DNA of 64,000 nucleotides, taken from NCBI GenBank assembly GCA_045632265.1, contig JAZQWG010000030.1, positions 1-64,000 of the forward strand, written 5' to 3'. The notes under the pieces were generated by a model that searched no databases, had not been told where the DNA came from, and saw nothing but the letters and a program-made list of their open reading frames with translations. Shown in pieces: positions 1 to 8,747 of the stretch. This DNA is from Scatosoma sp045632265 (GTDB lineage Bacteria > Bacillota > Clostridia > Christensenellales > Borkfalkiaceae). Position numbers and translations under genes: made by a program. How positions within the stretch are numbered: position 1 is the stretch's first letter; each line of letters begins with the position of its first letter.

Positions 1-237
1 TGCGGAAATCAAATTGATTTTATTAACAATTTTTTGTAATTCAAGTTCCGTTAATCCTTCGTCGAAATATTTGTTTTTAATGAACGACAATAAATCGTCC
101 ACAAGCAATACGTCTTCATATCTTCTATGAATAGTATCCCCATGCACGTATGTAAAACCCTGCTGTTTGAACAATTCAATAATAGCAAGTTCTAATTGTT
201 CTTCATTAAACGTACCCTTTTCAAATTTGTAATCCAT
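1..237 (-). CDS. hsdR: Type I restriction enzyme R subunit, N-terminal fragment (cut by window edge)
   Basis: Only the first 79 codons are inside the window; the gene runs off the left edge. The readable protein begins MDYKFEKGTFNEEQLELAI and continues with an acidic, helical stretch containing HRRYEDVLLVDDLLSF, which matches the usual start of HsdR proteins (the part before the PD-(D/E)XK nuclease and helicase domains). HsdR is the DNA-translocating and cutting subunit of a type I restriction complex. The start lies 2 bases after the stop of the preceding NTPase gene and has a GAGG ribosome site, so it is the last visible gene of a co-transcribed operon with hsdM and hsdS. The family call relies on the short N-terminus plus gene context. 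Confidence 0.8.
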   Translation of the reverse strand, partial: MDYKFEKGTFNEEQLELAIIELFKQQGFTYVHGDTIHRRYEDVLLVDDLLSFIKNKYFDEGLTELELQKIVNKINLISA

Positions 238-239
238 AA

Positions 240-2153
240 TCAATCCTCATTTATTGGTTTCATTTGGTTTATCGTTTCCGTCTTTTTATCTATCGCTTGC
301 AGAAATCTATTATGTATCCATTTTGTTATCGTTCCCGTTTCAAGATTTATCAATTCATTTATTTGAGATGCTAAATATTTTAAATTATCTAAAGTTTCAT
401 TGACTCTTTCTTGTGTTATCGGATTCGTTGTATAACAATCAATTAAAATTAATCTCTCAAAGAAATCAACTAAGTCCGACTTTCTACGATTATCCTTGCA
501 CTTATAATTTTCAAGAATCGCATCACATAATTCTTTTTCTAATTTTTCCAGGCGATTCCGTTCCGATATCTCATAAAAATTCAATGAATCTCTTTTTAAA
601 TAATCAAGTAGTATTCTTTGATTACTCCAAAGAACTAAAGCGTTAGAAGCATACTCCATCTTTTTAAGCAGCTTATAATGTATTGGTTTGTGTTCTTTCG
701 CTTTTTTTAAATCGTCAGACGGAATAAAAAACTCTCGCCATTCCCCTTCATTTTCACCACTTTTAATTTTTGAAATTTGTTTGTCTAATCCTTGTTCCAA
801 TTTTACATAGTCTAATTCAGGTTGTAATGTCAGTCCGCCTTGTTTTAAAAATTCAAATCTTTGCATTAACCATTCATAAGATCTTCCGCCTGCGCAATTC
901 CCATTATAAGCATCTTCTAATGCCTCTTTATATCCATTTTGCATAGTAGTATCATCCAAATCCCAAATAGGCCAATTAAAAAACTTATGTCTATCGGAAA
1001 ACTCTTTTGGATTAAACCTGTCAAGAAATTGTTTCTTTAATTTATCGCTATCCCAAACGCCTTCCAAAATCCACTCTTTCAGCAAATCGATATTGCTACT
1101 ATATTGACCGTATCGACTATACTTTTTAGACGTATCTGCCTTTCTAAATTTTATACTATCGTATTTCCCACGACATAAATTTCCAGCCGCATTTTCGTAC
1201 ATATCCGCAGAAAAAGTATATAAAATATTCTCCAAATAGTCGATAGCTAGATTTTTGGGCCACAAATTAAAAACTCGCTCAAATGCAACGATTATTTTCT
1301 TCACAGTACGGATATTGTTGTAATTGCTCTCATGAAAAACCTGCTTAACCGTACTTGCTTTAAGCTCTAAATATCCTTTATAGTTAGAGGCACCAATAGT
1401 TTCTTGATATTCTTTTATAATGTTATCAATAATTCCATCATAATTTGCTTCCAGCTTAATTGTAGAAAATATAAGCTTTTCCTTAAACTCTTTATATTGT
1501 TTTGAACGCTCTTTTTCCTCATCGGTATATTCTGGTTTCTTTTCTGTTTGCTCGTCTCCTTTTAAGCCTGATTCTTCCACTGTCTCATTAATGGAAAGCT
1601 TGCTTTCATCTGCAATCAAAATCGTTTTTATTTTTTTATTCTCACAATAATCGTTAATTGCTCCGAGTAAATCGACAATATTGATTTTACAACGCTCCAA
1701 ATCATCAAAAACCAGAACAAATTTCTTTTTCTTATCTCCCCTACCAAATTCATTTTTTACAGGAACATAATCAAACACGTTTAATGACAATGCACTTCCA
1801 ATACCTTTTGCCAAGCCAGCGGACAGGCCGCAACTCGGGTCTGCAGCAGAAGCAACTTCAGCACCACCCTTAATCAGTTCACCAACACCTTTTACTGCTT
1901 TTCTGACCGTTTTTGTAAAAACTCCACTAGAGGCAGATAAATAGGTTTCTTTAATACAATGATTAAGAGTGGCAATATCATCAACACCAAATAATGATAT
2001 TATCCCCATACATATTTGTTTCCCTGCATTAACTTCCTTTACCAGTCCTTTTATTAGATAGGATTTCCCGCAGCCCCACTCACCCGTAAGTAACAAAGCC
2101 CCACAAGTTTCTTTACTCCTTATATAATTTAAAATTTCTTCTTTTGTGTTCAT
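240..2153 (-). CDS. KAP-family P-loop NTPase
   Basis: A 637-residue P-loop NTPase. A Walker A motif GEWGCGKS is at about residues 24-31 and a Walker B FVLVFDDLER at about 145-155; the D-D-x-E-R form is typical of KAP and related STAND-like NTPases. Between them is a small-residue, Gly/Ala-rich stretch (about 85-125) where KAP proteins often carry membrane segments, though here it is only weakly hydrophobic. The rest is helical and charged, with no further domain that I recognise. KAP NTPases occur in several prokaryotic anti-phage loci. It sits between hsdS and hsdR, starting 8 bases after the gene before and ending 2 bases before hsdR, so it is built into the restriction operon. Its biochemical role is unknown. 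Confidence 0.8.
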   Translation of the reverse strand: MNTKEEILNYIRSKETCGALLLTGEWGCGKSYLIKGLVKEVNAGKQICMGIISLFGVDDIATLNHCIKETYLSASSGVFTKTVRKAVKGVGELIKGGAEVASAADPSCGLSAGLAKGIGSALSLNVFDYVPVKNEFGRGDKKKKFVLVFDDLERCKINIVDLLGAINDYCENKKIKTILIADESKLSINETVEESGLKGDEQTEKKPEYTDEEKERSKQYKEFKEKLIFSTIKLEANYDGIIDNIIKEYQETIGASNYKGYLELKASTVKQVFHESNYNNIRTVKKIIVAFERVFNLWPKNLAIDYLENILYTFSADMYENAAGNLCRGKYDSIKFRKADTSKKYSRYGQYSSNIDLLKEWILEGVWDSDKLKKQFLDRFNPKEFSDRHKFFNWPIWDLDDTTMQNGYKEALEDAYNGNCAGGRSYEWLMQRFEFLKQGGLTLQPELDYVKLEQGLDKQISKIKSGENEGEWREFFIPSDDLKKAKEHKPIHYKLLKKMEYASNALVLWSNQRILLDYLKRDSLNFYEISERNRLEKLEKELCDAILENYKCKDNRRKSDLVDFFERLILIDCYTTNPITQERVNETLDNLKYLASQINELINLETGTITKWIHNRFLQAIDKKTETINQMKPINED

Positions 2154-2161
2154 TTAAGTTT

Positions 2162-3088
2162 TTACTCCAAATATTGAATTGCTAAAACTATTAATGATAA
2201 ACAGCGATTAAAGAAATAATCGTAATAACGTATATCCGAAATATCAATTGTATTGGTTTCGTGGTGACGAATACGGAAATTGTTTCCGATATCCGTTAAC
2301 GCTTTAAATTCCGAATTAAAAAGTTCAACATAAACAGATTGCCCACTTGCCATATCATTAACAATTTTATTAATTGATGCTTTCTTATCTAAATCAGTAT
2401 AATAAGTTTTTAAGCGCTCAAGAGCATCCCAAATTTTTGCAACAGCCTCCTTATGCGCATCAGGATGGGGACTTTTATGTAGTAAAATTGCTTCTTCCAT
2501 TAACTCTTTAGTCCCCTGTTCTTTTATATTCAAAACGATTGTTTCCGTTTCTTCATTCAGTACACCGATTTCAATAATGCGTTCAACCCACCCATTTTCT
2601 TTAAGCTCATACAATAAACCTGTCTTTTGAAATATTTCATTAATATTTTCACGAAAACTTTTAAAAGTATTTTCGTTGCTCGATGAAAAGCTTAAGTCAT
2701 AGTGTCCAAAATATTGATGCCATTCTTTTCTTGCAAAATCCCTACAGTTTTCAGCGACAAACTCAATAAGGTCTAATAACGCATACTGATCATATTCATC
2801 GACAGTTGCTTCATCCTCGAAAATATTTTTTCTTTCATGCGGCGCAGAAATTCTATTGTATTCATCTCTGTATAGTGTAGGGACCTCATAACTCATATCT
2901 CTTTGAAATTTTTCAACGTCTAACCCACAGCAACCTCTTCCATCAGGACATTCTTCAGGATATTTCCATGCAAGATTATCATAATATTGTTCGCAACATT
3001 CTAATAATAGTGCATACTTGTCAACTGATATAAAAGAGGTTTTTTGTATTCCTTTTCTCATTCCATGTCTTTTAGTAAAATATTCCAT
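2162..3088 (-). CDS. Unknown protein in type I restriction operon (possible HEPN-like C-terminus)
   Basis: I do not recognise this 308-residue protein with certainty. It is soluble and acidic, with a Cys-rich patch near the N-terminus (YPEECPDGRGCCGL, about residues 40-55) and a C-terminal helical part containing FRIRHHETNT followed by YYDYFFNRCLSLIVL. The Arg/His cluster and helical context recall HEPN-type RNase or abortive-infection proteins, but the spacing of the R...H residues is not the canonical RX4-6H, so this is only a suggestion. It starts 3 bases after the hsdS stop, with GAAGGAAGA as ribosome site, and is followed 8 bases later by the KAP NTPase. The position suggests a two-gene accessory module (this protein plus NTPase) inserted into an hsd operon. 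Confidence 0.6.
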   Translation of the reverse strand: MEYFTKRHGMRKGIQKTSFISVDKYALLLECCEQYYDNLAWKYPEECPDGRGCCGLDVEKFQRDMSYEVPTLYRDEYNRISAPHERKNIFEDEATVDEYDQYALLDLIEFVAENCRDFARKEWHQYFGHYDLSFSSSNENTFKSFRENINEIFQKTGLLYELKENGWVERIIEIGVLNEETETIVLNIKEQGTKELMEEAILLHKSPHPDAHKEAVAKIWDALERLKTYYTDLDKKASINKIVNDMASGQSVYVELFNSEFKALTDIGNNFRIRHHETNTIDISDIRYYDYFFNRCLSLIVLAIQYLE

Positions 3089-3091
3089 ACA

Positions 3092-4198
3092 CTATCTTCC
3101 TTCTTCTAAAGAACCTTTGATTAAAATTGGGCAAAGGTCTTTGATTTGTGCTTTTAATTTTTCGTTGATTTCTTTGCGCTCAATATAAGCATTGTAAATA
3201 TTTACAACCGCTTGTTGAAATTTAATTTCGGGAATAGGAAATTCCAATTTCGCCAATTCTTCAAATGAAAAAACGTCCCTAGTAGAACCCCATGCGTTAA
3301 ATCCACAAAAACGTTGTGTTTCAGGTCTCGACATCCATAACATTAGGTATTCAGGCAACAAGTGTTCTTTGTTGGCAACTTCAAATACTTCATAAGAACC
3401 TGAAATAATACAATCCTCTCCACGTCTTAAGGCAATAGGCAATTTAGTACCATTAGACTTTACAACTTTATTAAAAGCAAATTGCCCAGTTCTAACAATT
3501 CTTGTAGACTCTTTGTCAACTGCCTCACGTTTGGCAGAAATAAATTGCATATTTACATCGACACCCTGTGCTAAGGTTATAGATAAATCATTATTTCTTT
3601 CATCACATTGAATTAAGTATTTCCCTATCGGTTCGCAAGGAATTTTGCGGCGCAAGTCTTCAATGTAACCATCGCAAACAAGTTTTAAGTCTTCAAGGCC
3701 TTTTTCGTAGGCTTGCTGATTGGCAACCATTCCTTTATACACATCCACAAATTTTTGTTGCACGATAATATCGGGAAGATTAAATTCTATATCGCAAAAA
3801 ATATCCCAATCCAAATTAGACCGAATACTGCCGTCACTATAGAACCAACCAAGTCTATCCCTTTCTTTAGACAAAAACAACATAAAAAAGTATTCGGGCA
3901 AAACCTTGTCCATTGCCGTAACTTCAAACGTAGTATACGCAGGTGAAACAATTATCGGCTCGTCTTTTAAATATAAAGCAATTCTAATACACTTATCTCT
4001 GCCCGTTTGCATTCCACTAAATACAAATCGACCTTTACGAACAACTTTATATTTTGTTTCGTCCAAATTATCCGTAGAGGCTGCCGTAGGCATAAATTCT
4101 TTGTTAATATTTATACCATAAAACTCTTTTATTCCCAGTGTATTTCGCTCATCAACAGGCGCAATCAGTTGTCCTATTTTATATTTAGTCAATGCCAT
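3092..4198 (-). CDS. hsdS: Type I restriction-modification specificity subunit S
   Basis: A 368-residue HsdS built as two similar halves. Each half contains a target recognition domain followed by a helical conserved region; the halves repeat phrases such as KGRFVFSGM / TGQFAFNKV, LPEYFFMLFLS / LPEYLMLWMS and DIEFNLPDIIVQQKF / KLEFPIPEIKFQQAV. The subunit dictates the split DNA target recognised by the HsdM2S methylase and the full restriction complex. Its start overlaps the end of hsdM by 14 bases, with AAAGGGGAT upstream, so translation is coupled. The protein is somewhat shorter than the commonly ~400-residue HsdS but both halves look complete. Confidence 0.93.
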   Translation of the reverse strand: MALTKYKIGQLIAPVDERNTLGIKEFYGININKEFMPTAASTDNLDETKYKVVRKGRFVFSGMQTGRDKCIRIALYLKDEPIIVSPAYTTFEVTAMDKVLPEYFFMLFLSKERDRLGWFYSDGSIRSNLDWDIFCDIEFNLPDIIVQQKFVDVYKGMVANQQAYEKGLEDLKLVCDGYIEDLRRKIPCEPIGKYLIQCDERNNDLSITLAQGVDVNMQFISAKREAVDKESTRIVRTGQFAFNKVVKSNGTKLPIALRRGEDCIISGSYEVFEVANKEHLLPEYLMLWMSRPETQRFCGFNAWGSTRDVFSFEELAKLEFPIPEIKFQQAVVNIYNAYIERKEINEKLKAQIKDLCPILIKGSLEEGR

Positions 4199-5810
4199 AC
4201 CCTATCCCCTTGAAAGCATCTTCCAACATTTTTTGAGATTGTTTTTCTTTTTTTAATACTTCTTTCATTTCGCCTTGAATACGAGCCATTTCTTTTTTGT
4301 AATCGATATCCAAATCGTGGTCGATAAATTCGATATATTTACTAGGCATAAGCACGTAACCCTTGCTTTGCACAGTTACTTCGCCGCCTTTTGCATCCTT
4401 ATCAAAGATTTTTACCGATTTACAGAATTCGGGTACGTCTTGATAAAGAGAAGTATCTACGCTTTGCCAATTATTATAAACTTCTTTCACTTTTGCAATC
4501 TGCGTATCAGTAAGAACCGTCTTTTTCTTTTTAGAACCTTTCTCAATAACAATTTCGTCTATATTCTCATCCCACGTTCTTAAATCCATAAACAGGATTT
4601 CACCTTGTCTATCACGTACTTGCCTGCCATTGACGGTCCCTGCTTTTTTGTTCATATTGACAATCCAAAGGGTAACCGAAATATCCGTGGTATAGAACAT
4701 ATCACGGGGCAAAACAATAATGGCCTCCACTTTATCTTTCTTAATTATATTTTCTCTGATTTCCGCATCATCGGCATCACCCAACGCACCGTTTGCAAGA
4801 AGGAAACCCGCAATACCGTGATTAACGTCAAGTTTTGAAATCATATGCAAAATCCAAGCATAGTTAGCATTAGAAACTCTAGGCGCGGTTTCACAACAAC
4901 CGTCCCAACGAGAATCTTTTACAAGTTCGTCTTCATTTCTCCATGCCTTCAAATTGAAAGGCGGATTTGCCATAATGTAATCAACTTTTTTATCTTTATG
5001 TTGGTCGTTTGTGAAAGTAGAGGCATTTGTTGCACCCAGATTATGCGCTATCCCACGAATAGCAAGGTTCATTTTTGCAAGGCGCCACGTCTCTTGTTCG
5101 CTTTCCTGCCCAACAACAGATATTCTCGTCCTATTTCCGTTATGCTTGTCCACAAATTTCATAGACTGAACAAACATACCACCCGAACCACAGCAAGGAT
5201 CATACACAACACCGTCGTAAGGTTCAATCATTTCGGCAATGAGTTGCACCACGCAAGCAGGCGTGTAAAATTCACCGTCTTCCTTTTTACCAGAGGCAGC
5301 ATAAATACGCAAGAAATATTCGTAAACACGACCAATTAAATCGTCTTCATTGAAACGTTTTTCTTCAATTTTATTTACGTTGTCAATAAGCGTTTTAATT
5401 TTATTTTTATCTGCGCCAAGCGATGCAAATAAGTTCTTTTGCAATGCACCCGACAACGACGGGTTGTCCTGTTCGATATCCGCCATTGCTTGGTCAATAA
5501 TAACGGCAATATTATCTTTGCTGGCGTTATCCTTGATATACGACCAACGAGATGTTTCCTTTAAGTAGAAAACGTTTTTTGCGTTATAAAAGGATTTCTT
5601 TTCTAAAAACGCAGGAATATTGCCGTGTTCCGCTAAAATCTCCGCACGGCGTTTATCAAATTTATCCCCTGCAAATTTCAAAAATACCAAACTGATAACA
5701 GCATTTCTATTTTTATCAAGACTGCCTACGCCACGAAGTGCAACACGACACTCCCATAACACGTCTTCTAATGATACTACTTTTTCTTTTGTTGCTTTTG
5801 TCTTTGCCAT
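4185..5810 (-). CDS. hsdM: Type I restriction-modification DNA methyltransferase subunit M
   Basis: A 541-residue N6-adenine DNA methyltransferase. An N-terminal helical HsdM_N-type region (LWECRVALRGVGSLDKNRNA) precedes the catalytic domain. The S-adenosylmethionine motif I is visible as YDPCCGSGGMF at about residue 204 and the catalytic NPPF motif as IMANPPFN at about 280. Length is normal for the family. With HsdS it methylates the host target; with HsdR it cuts unmodified DNA. It starts 5 bases after the HEPN-protein stop, using a GAGGAT site at the end of that gene, and overlaps hsdS. All key residues are present, so the methylase is expected to be active. Confidence 0.95.
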   Translation of the reverse strand: MAKTKATKEKVVSLEDVLWECRVALRGVGSLDKNRNAVISLVFLKFAGDKFDKRRAEILAEHGNIPAFLEKKSFYNAKNVFYLKETSRWSYIKDNASKDNIAVIIDQAMADIEQDNPSLSGALQKNLFASLGADKNKIKTLIDNVNKIEEKRFNEDDLIGRVYEYFLRIYAASGKKEDGEFYTPACVVQLIAEMIEPYDGVVYDPCCGSGGMFVQSMKFVDKHNGNRTRISVVGQESEQETWRLAKMNLAIRGIAHNLGATNASTFTNDQHKDKKVDYIMANPPFNLKAWRNEDELVKDSRWDGCCETAPRVSNANYAWILHMISKLDVNHGIAGFLLANGALGDADDAEIRENIIKKDKVEAIIVLPRDMFYTTDISVTLWIVNMNKKAGTVNGRQVRDRQGEILFMDLRTWDENIDEIVIEKGSKKKKTVLTDTQIAKVKEVYNNWQSVDTSLYQDVPEFCKSVKIFDKDAKGGEVTVQSKGYVLMPSKYIEFIDHDLDIDYKKEMARIQGEMKEVLKKEKQSQKMLEDAFKGIGYGID

Positions 5811-5815
5811 TTTTA

Positions 5816-7150
5816 TTAATCCTCACTAATCAGCTTTTCATAGTTCCTTAAAACTTGGATTGTTATTGTAAATAAATTTCTCAAATTCTCAATATTACTA
5901 GGATAATGATATATTCCGATATGCGCAAACGGTTTCATCCCTATCTGAAACCCTTGATAATCATTTAACGGTTTAGAATACGTATATTCATTCTCTACGC
6001 CTACACCCTCGTGAACAAACTTGTTTCTCGATTTATATGCCTGCGTTACATTATCTCTAATAAAATCATAGTTTAATTTTTTATCATTCTTAAAGAATTC
6101 TTGAAGAGCCACAACAAGATGCTCTTTCTTATTTCCCTCATTTTTAACAAACAGAGATTCTAATACCGTTAATAATAGAATCATTGTTGAATCATATCTT
6201 TCAATAGACGCAAACTCATAAGCAGTATTAAACATTTGAATTGCGTTTTGCCATTTTGCAATTTTCACCAATGTTTCTTTGTTATAATTTATAGAATCTA
6301 AAAAACAATAGTCAATATATTGAGATAATAATTTCTCAAACTCTTTTAGATTATTTAGAAATCCTTCCGTTGAAACATCTAAAAAGGGAGAAAACTTAAA
6401 CCGCATTGAATATCCATATCCATTAGCATCCATTCCCTCTGGTAATTGGGTAAGCCCTTCTTCGTTATAATAAACCCCATACGTACTTGCAGGCGCTAAG
6501 CGAGAATGGAAAATATATCCCCAACCGCCTTCTTCTAAGCAATTATCAAAATCTAACATTCTAATAAAAGCGTATACCGCATCAACAATTCTACCAGATT
6601 CAGTTTCAACCCTATGATCAATATTATTTACTAAAATTGTTAACAGCGGAAAATTAAAAAAGTTTCTGTCTTTCGCCTTTTCAATATGTTCTCTCAATAA
6701 GAGCTTATAAACTTTTTCCTTAAAATACTTTGCTAAAGGTGTTTCAGATATTATCGGGTCTCTAAAAAAGCGATATGTAATTTGAGGCTTATCTGTTTTG
6801 AAAAGGGTAATATTCTCAGATAATCTTGTATCTCGTTTAATTTTAGCATCATTTATAAAATTTAACGGAATAATTATTACACACGGCACAACTAATTTTT
6901 TTAAGCCTTCCCGTATTGCAGTAAAAAATTGTTGATAGTTCCTTCGATTTTTTACACTTATTTTCAACTCATCAAACAATAATTTTTCAAATCTTCCATC
7001 AAAAGTATAATTAGAATATTGTTGTATATCTTTTGCAAGTGCATTATAAAATTCTCGAAAGTTGGCATCATCTCTATAATTATAGATACTAACATAACCC
7101 CTCTCCATATCAGATAATACATTTAAGTAAATTTTTTCCTTATTTACCAT
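5816..7150 (-). CDS. ApeA-like HEPN protein
   Basis: A 444-residue protein whose C-terminal part looks like the ApeA-type HEPN domain: a helical region around YDSTMILLLTVLESLFVKN and then the motif YKSRNKFVHEG (about residues 372-382), in which the Arg and His match the R-x4-H RNase signature of HEPN proteins. The N-terminal ~260 residues form a mixed alpha/beta region that I do not recognise. HEPN proteins of this class are RNases used in abortive infection. It is the second gene of the operon, 10 bases after the HTH regulator and 5 bases before hsdM, so a toxic effector seems tied to expression of the restriction system. A role as a back-up effector if restriction fails is inference. Confidence 0.7.
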   Translation of the reverse strand: MVNKEKIYLNVLSDMERGYVSIYNYRDDANFREFYNALAKDIQQYSNYTFDGRFEKLLFDELKISVKNRRNYQQFFTAIREGLKKLVVPCVIIIPLNFINDAKIKRDTRLSENITLFKTDKPQITYRFFRDPIISETPLAKYFKEKVYKLLLREHIEKAKDRNFFNFPLLTILVNNIDHRVETESGRIVDAVYAFIRMLDFDNCLEEGGWGYIFHSRLAPASTYGVYYNEEGLTQLPEGMDANGYGYSMRFKFSPFLDVSTEGFLNNLKEFEKLLSQYIDYCFLDSINYNKETLVKIAKWQNAIQMFNTAYEFASIERYDSTMILLLTVLESLFVKNEGNKKEHLVVALQEFFKNDKKLNYDFIRDNVTQAYKSRNKFVHEGVGVENEYTYSKPLNDYQGFQIGMKPFAHIGIYHYPSNIENLRNLFTITIQVLRNYEKLISED

Positions 7151-7160
7151 TTTAGACCAC

Positions 7161-7376
7161 TTAATCCTCTTTATCTGGAACGATTTCTAAGATTTCGTTC
7201 ATTGTGCAGTTTAAGGCAGTGCAAATCTTGACAAGCACGTCGCTTGACACCGTTGCACCGTCTTTTTTCATCTTTGCAAGAGTTGCAGGGCTAATGCCTG
7301 CCTTTGCAGCAAGGTCTTTGCTCTTCATTTCCCTATCAATTAAAAGCTTGAAAAGTTTCTTATAGCTTGCAGCCAT
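7161..7376 (-). CDS. Small Cro/C1-type helix-turn-helix regulator
   Basis: A 71-residue single-domain regulator of the HTH_26 or Xre type: MAASYKKLFKLLIDREMKSK, followed by the helix-turn-helix DLAAKAGISPATLAKMKKDG and VLVKICTALNCTMNEILEI. An ATG lies four codons further upstream, but the ribosome site GAGGTGG lies directly before the ATG at 7376 and overlaps the upstream ATG, so I chose 7376. It is the first gene of the restriction operon, with a good sigma-A promoter upstream. Regulators of this size at the head of restriction loci usually control the operon and thereby delay restriction after entry into a new host; here that is inference. Confidence 0.88.
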   Translation of the reverse strand: MAASYKKLFKLLIDREMKSKDLAAKAGISPATLAKMKKDGATVSSDVLVKICTALNCTMNEILEIVPDKED

Positions 7377-7415
7377 GTTCCACCTCATAAAAATAATTAT
7401 TTATATACATCTATC

Positions 7416-7444
7416 ATTATAGCACTTCTCTTAAATTTTTTCAA
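7416..7444 (-). promoter_or_regulatory. Sigma-A-type promoter of the HTH-hsd operon
   Basis: On the minus strand the -35 box TTGAAA (7439-7444) and -10 box TATAAT (7416-7421) are separated by exactly 17 bases and lie about 40 bases before the HTH start codon. No other promoter is evident further down the operon, where all genes overlap or are within about 10 bases of each other. Confidence 0.75.
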
Positions 7445-7501
7445 GAGCATTCAATAAATAAATTACAAGTTCTTTTAATTTTTTTAATGATTGACAAATA
7501 T

Positions 7502-7542
7502 AAAACGCCGTTTCGGTTTTACGAAACGACGTTTATTTTTAG
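7502..7542. terminator. Hairpin between operon promoter and the frameshifted gene
   Basis: AAACGCCGTTTCG and CGAAACGACGTTT pair around a six-base loop with one mismatch; T-rich runs follow on both strands. It probably ends transcription of the frameshifted gene to its right. Confidence 0.6.
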
Positions 7543-7548
7543 TTCTAG

Positions 7549-8076
7549 TTAGTATTTTACTTTATTCCCCTTTTCTAAATCCAGTTGATATAAAACCTTA
7601 TCAATGTCATCAAAGTTTGTATTAGGACAAACACTTTGGTTATATTTGTAGCAATCTAATATGTATTGAAAATATAAGTCAGCATATCTTTGATTAGCAC
7701 TTGCACCATAGTAATCTGGCAAATCTTCCCCATTTAATTCTCTATATGCTCTTTGATCAATTATAGGGAAAGAATCAGGGTAAAACATTTTCAATATCGT
7801 GCTTGCCATTGCAATTTTCACACCTTTAATTTCTAACAAATCAAAAACAATTTTTTTAATTTCTTTTTCTTTTGTTTTAATGATAGATGGCGCTATATTT
7901 AGGCTTTTTATAGCAAAAAAAGCTCAAGTCCGATATCAACCTGTCTATTAATTTTCCATAAAACGATTGAAAATTATATCTCGATTTTCTCTTTCATCTT
8001 TACCTGTGCAGTTTTTTATCCTACTAATTATTTCTTTATCATCTGCATAAGCGTATCTTTTTAATAATTCTTCCAC
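7549..8076 (-). pseudogene. Frameshifted gene of unknown family (HhH-GPD-like C-terminus)
   Basis: The pieces of one gene lie in three frames. A GTG at 8076 with a good AGAGG site opens an ORF of 42 codons that stops at 7948-7950. The middle piece continues in another frame from the A-run just before that stop. After the T-run near 7915-7920 the reading frame changes again and then stays open to 7549, giving IKSLNIAPSIIKTKEKEIKK, then GVKIAMASTILKMFYPDSF, then IIDQRAYRELNGEDLPDYYG. One base added in the AAAA run and one removed from the T run would give a continuous protein of about 175 residues. The segment around MASTILKMFYPDSFPIIDQRA resembles the helix-hairpin region of DNA glycosylase-like proteins, but I cannot name the family. 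Both shifts are in homopolymers, so this may be true decay or sequencing error. Confidence 0.65.
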
Positions 8077-8094
8077 TTAAAAACCTCTTGAATT

Positions 8095-8655
8095 TTATTT
8101 CAGTTTTAGACCGTCGAAGAAGGCTTGACCGACTTTTTCACCGAGCGTGTAGTAGCCGTGTCCGTCAGTATCGTAGCAAATAGGTTTGAATTTAGTTAAA
8201 TCAATTTTGCCCTTTGCATCTAAGATACTGTCGTCAACTGAAACGTTTACCACTTCCCCTATGCAAATTTCAGTTTCAGTATCATAACTCACAAGTTTAC
8301 ACTCTAACACAAGTGGAAGTTCTTCTATAATAGGTGCATTTACAAAGACACTTTTTGTAATTGTCCAACCAGTTTTTTCAAGTTTATCGGGAACGTCGTT
8401 TGCTGAAACTACGCCAACGTAATCGGCAGGAATAACGTTTTGACTATCCGCAATCGCCACCGAAAACGCTTTTGTTTTTAATAAGTTTTTTACGGTTTTA
8501 TGATTTTTATCAAGACAAATAGAAACTTGTGCTGTATCGCAAACAGTACCCCACGCTGCGTTCATAGCGTTTGGCGTTCCATTTTCGTCATAAGTGCCAA
8601 TAATTAGCACCGGCAACGGATAAATATATGCTTTTGGTTTAAGATTTCTTCTCAT
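8095..8655 (-). CDS. Flavin reductase-like domain protein
   Basis: A 186-residue protein of the flavin reductase / FMN-binding split barrel family: it begins MRRNLKPKAYIYPLPVLIIG, continues with GTPNAMNAAWGTVCDTAQ and later has KAFSVAIADS and ADYVGVVSANDVPDK, the usual pattern for the FMN-binding barrel. Members reduce flavins with NAD(P)H or act as small flavoproteins. I placed the start at 8655 because AAGGAG lies 7 bases upstream; the longer reading frame has no such site. It is a single gene inside the AT-rich island, between the frameshifted gene and the AbiL-like pair, and its codon use is like that of the surrounding island. No link to the defence genes is visible. Confidence 0.85.
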   Translation of the reverse strand: MRRNLKPKAYIYPLPVLIIGTYDENGTPNAMNAAWGTVCDTAQVSICLDKNHKTVKNLLKTKAFSVAIADSQNVIPADYVGVVSANDVPDKLEKTGWTITKSVFVNAPIIEELPLVLECKLVSYDTETEICIGEVVNVSVDDSILDAKGKIDLTKFKPICYDTDGHGYYTLGEKVGQAFFDGLKLK

Positions 8656-8710
8656 AATTCTGCTCCTTTGCAACATTATAACTTTTTAATCTTTTTTGAA
8701 TAAAACAAAC

Positions 8711-8745
8711 GAAGGGCAAACCTTTATCTCGATCTGCCCTTTCTT
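8711..8745 (-). terminator. Terminator after the AbiL-like operon
   Basis: AAGGGCA and TGCCCTT pair around a 16-base loop, followed on the minus strand by a T-rich stretch, immediately after the RloB-family gene stop. Confidence 0.6.
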
Positions 8746-8747
8746 CT

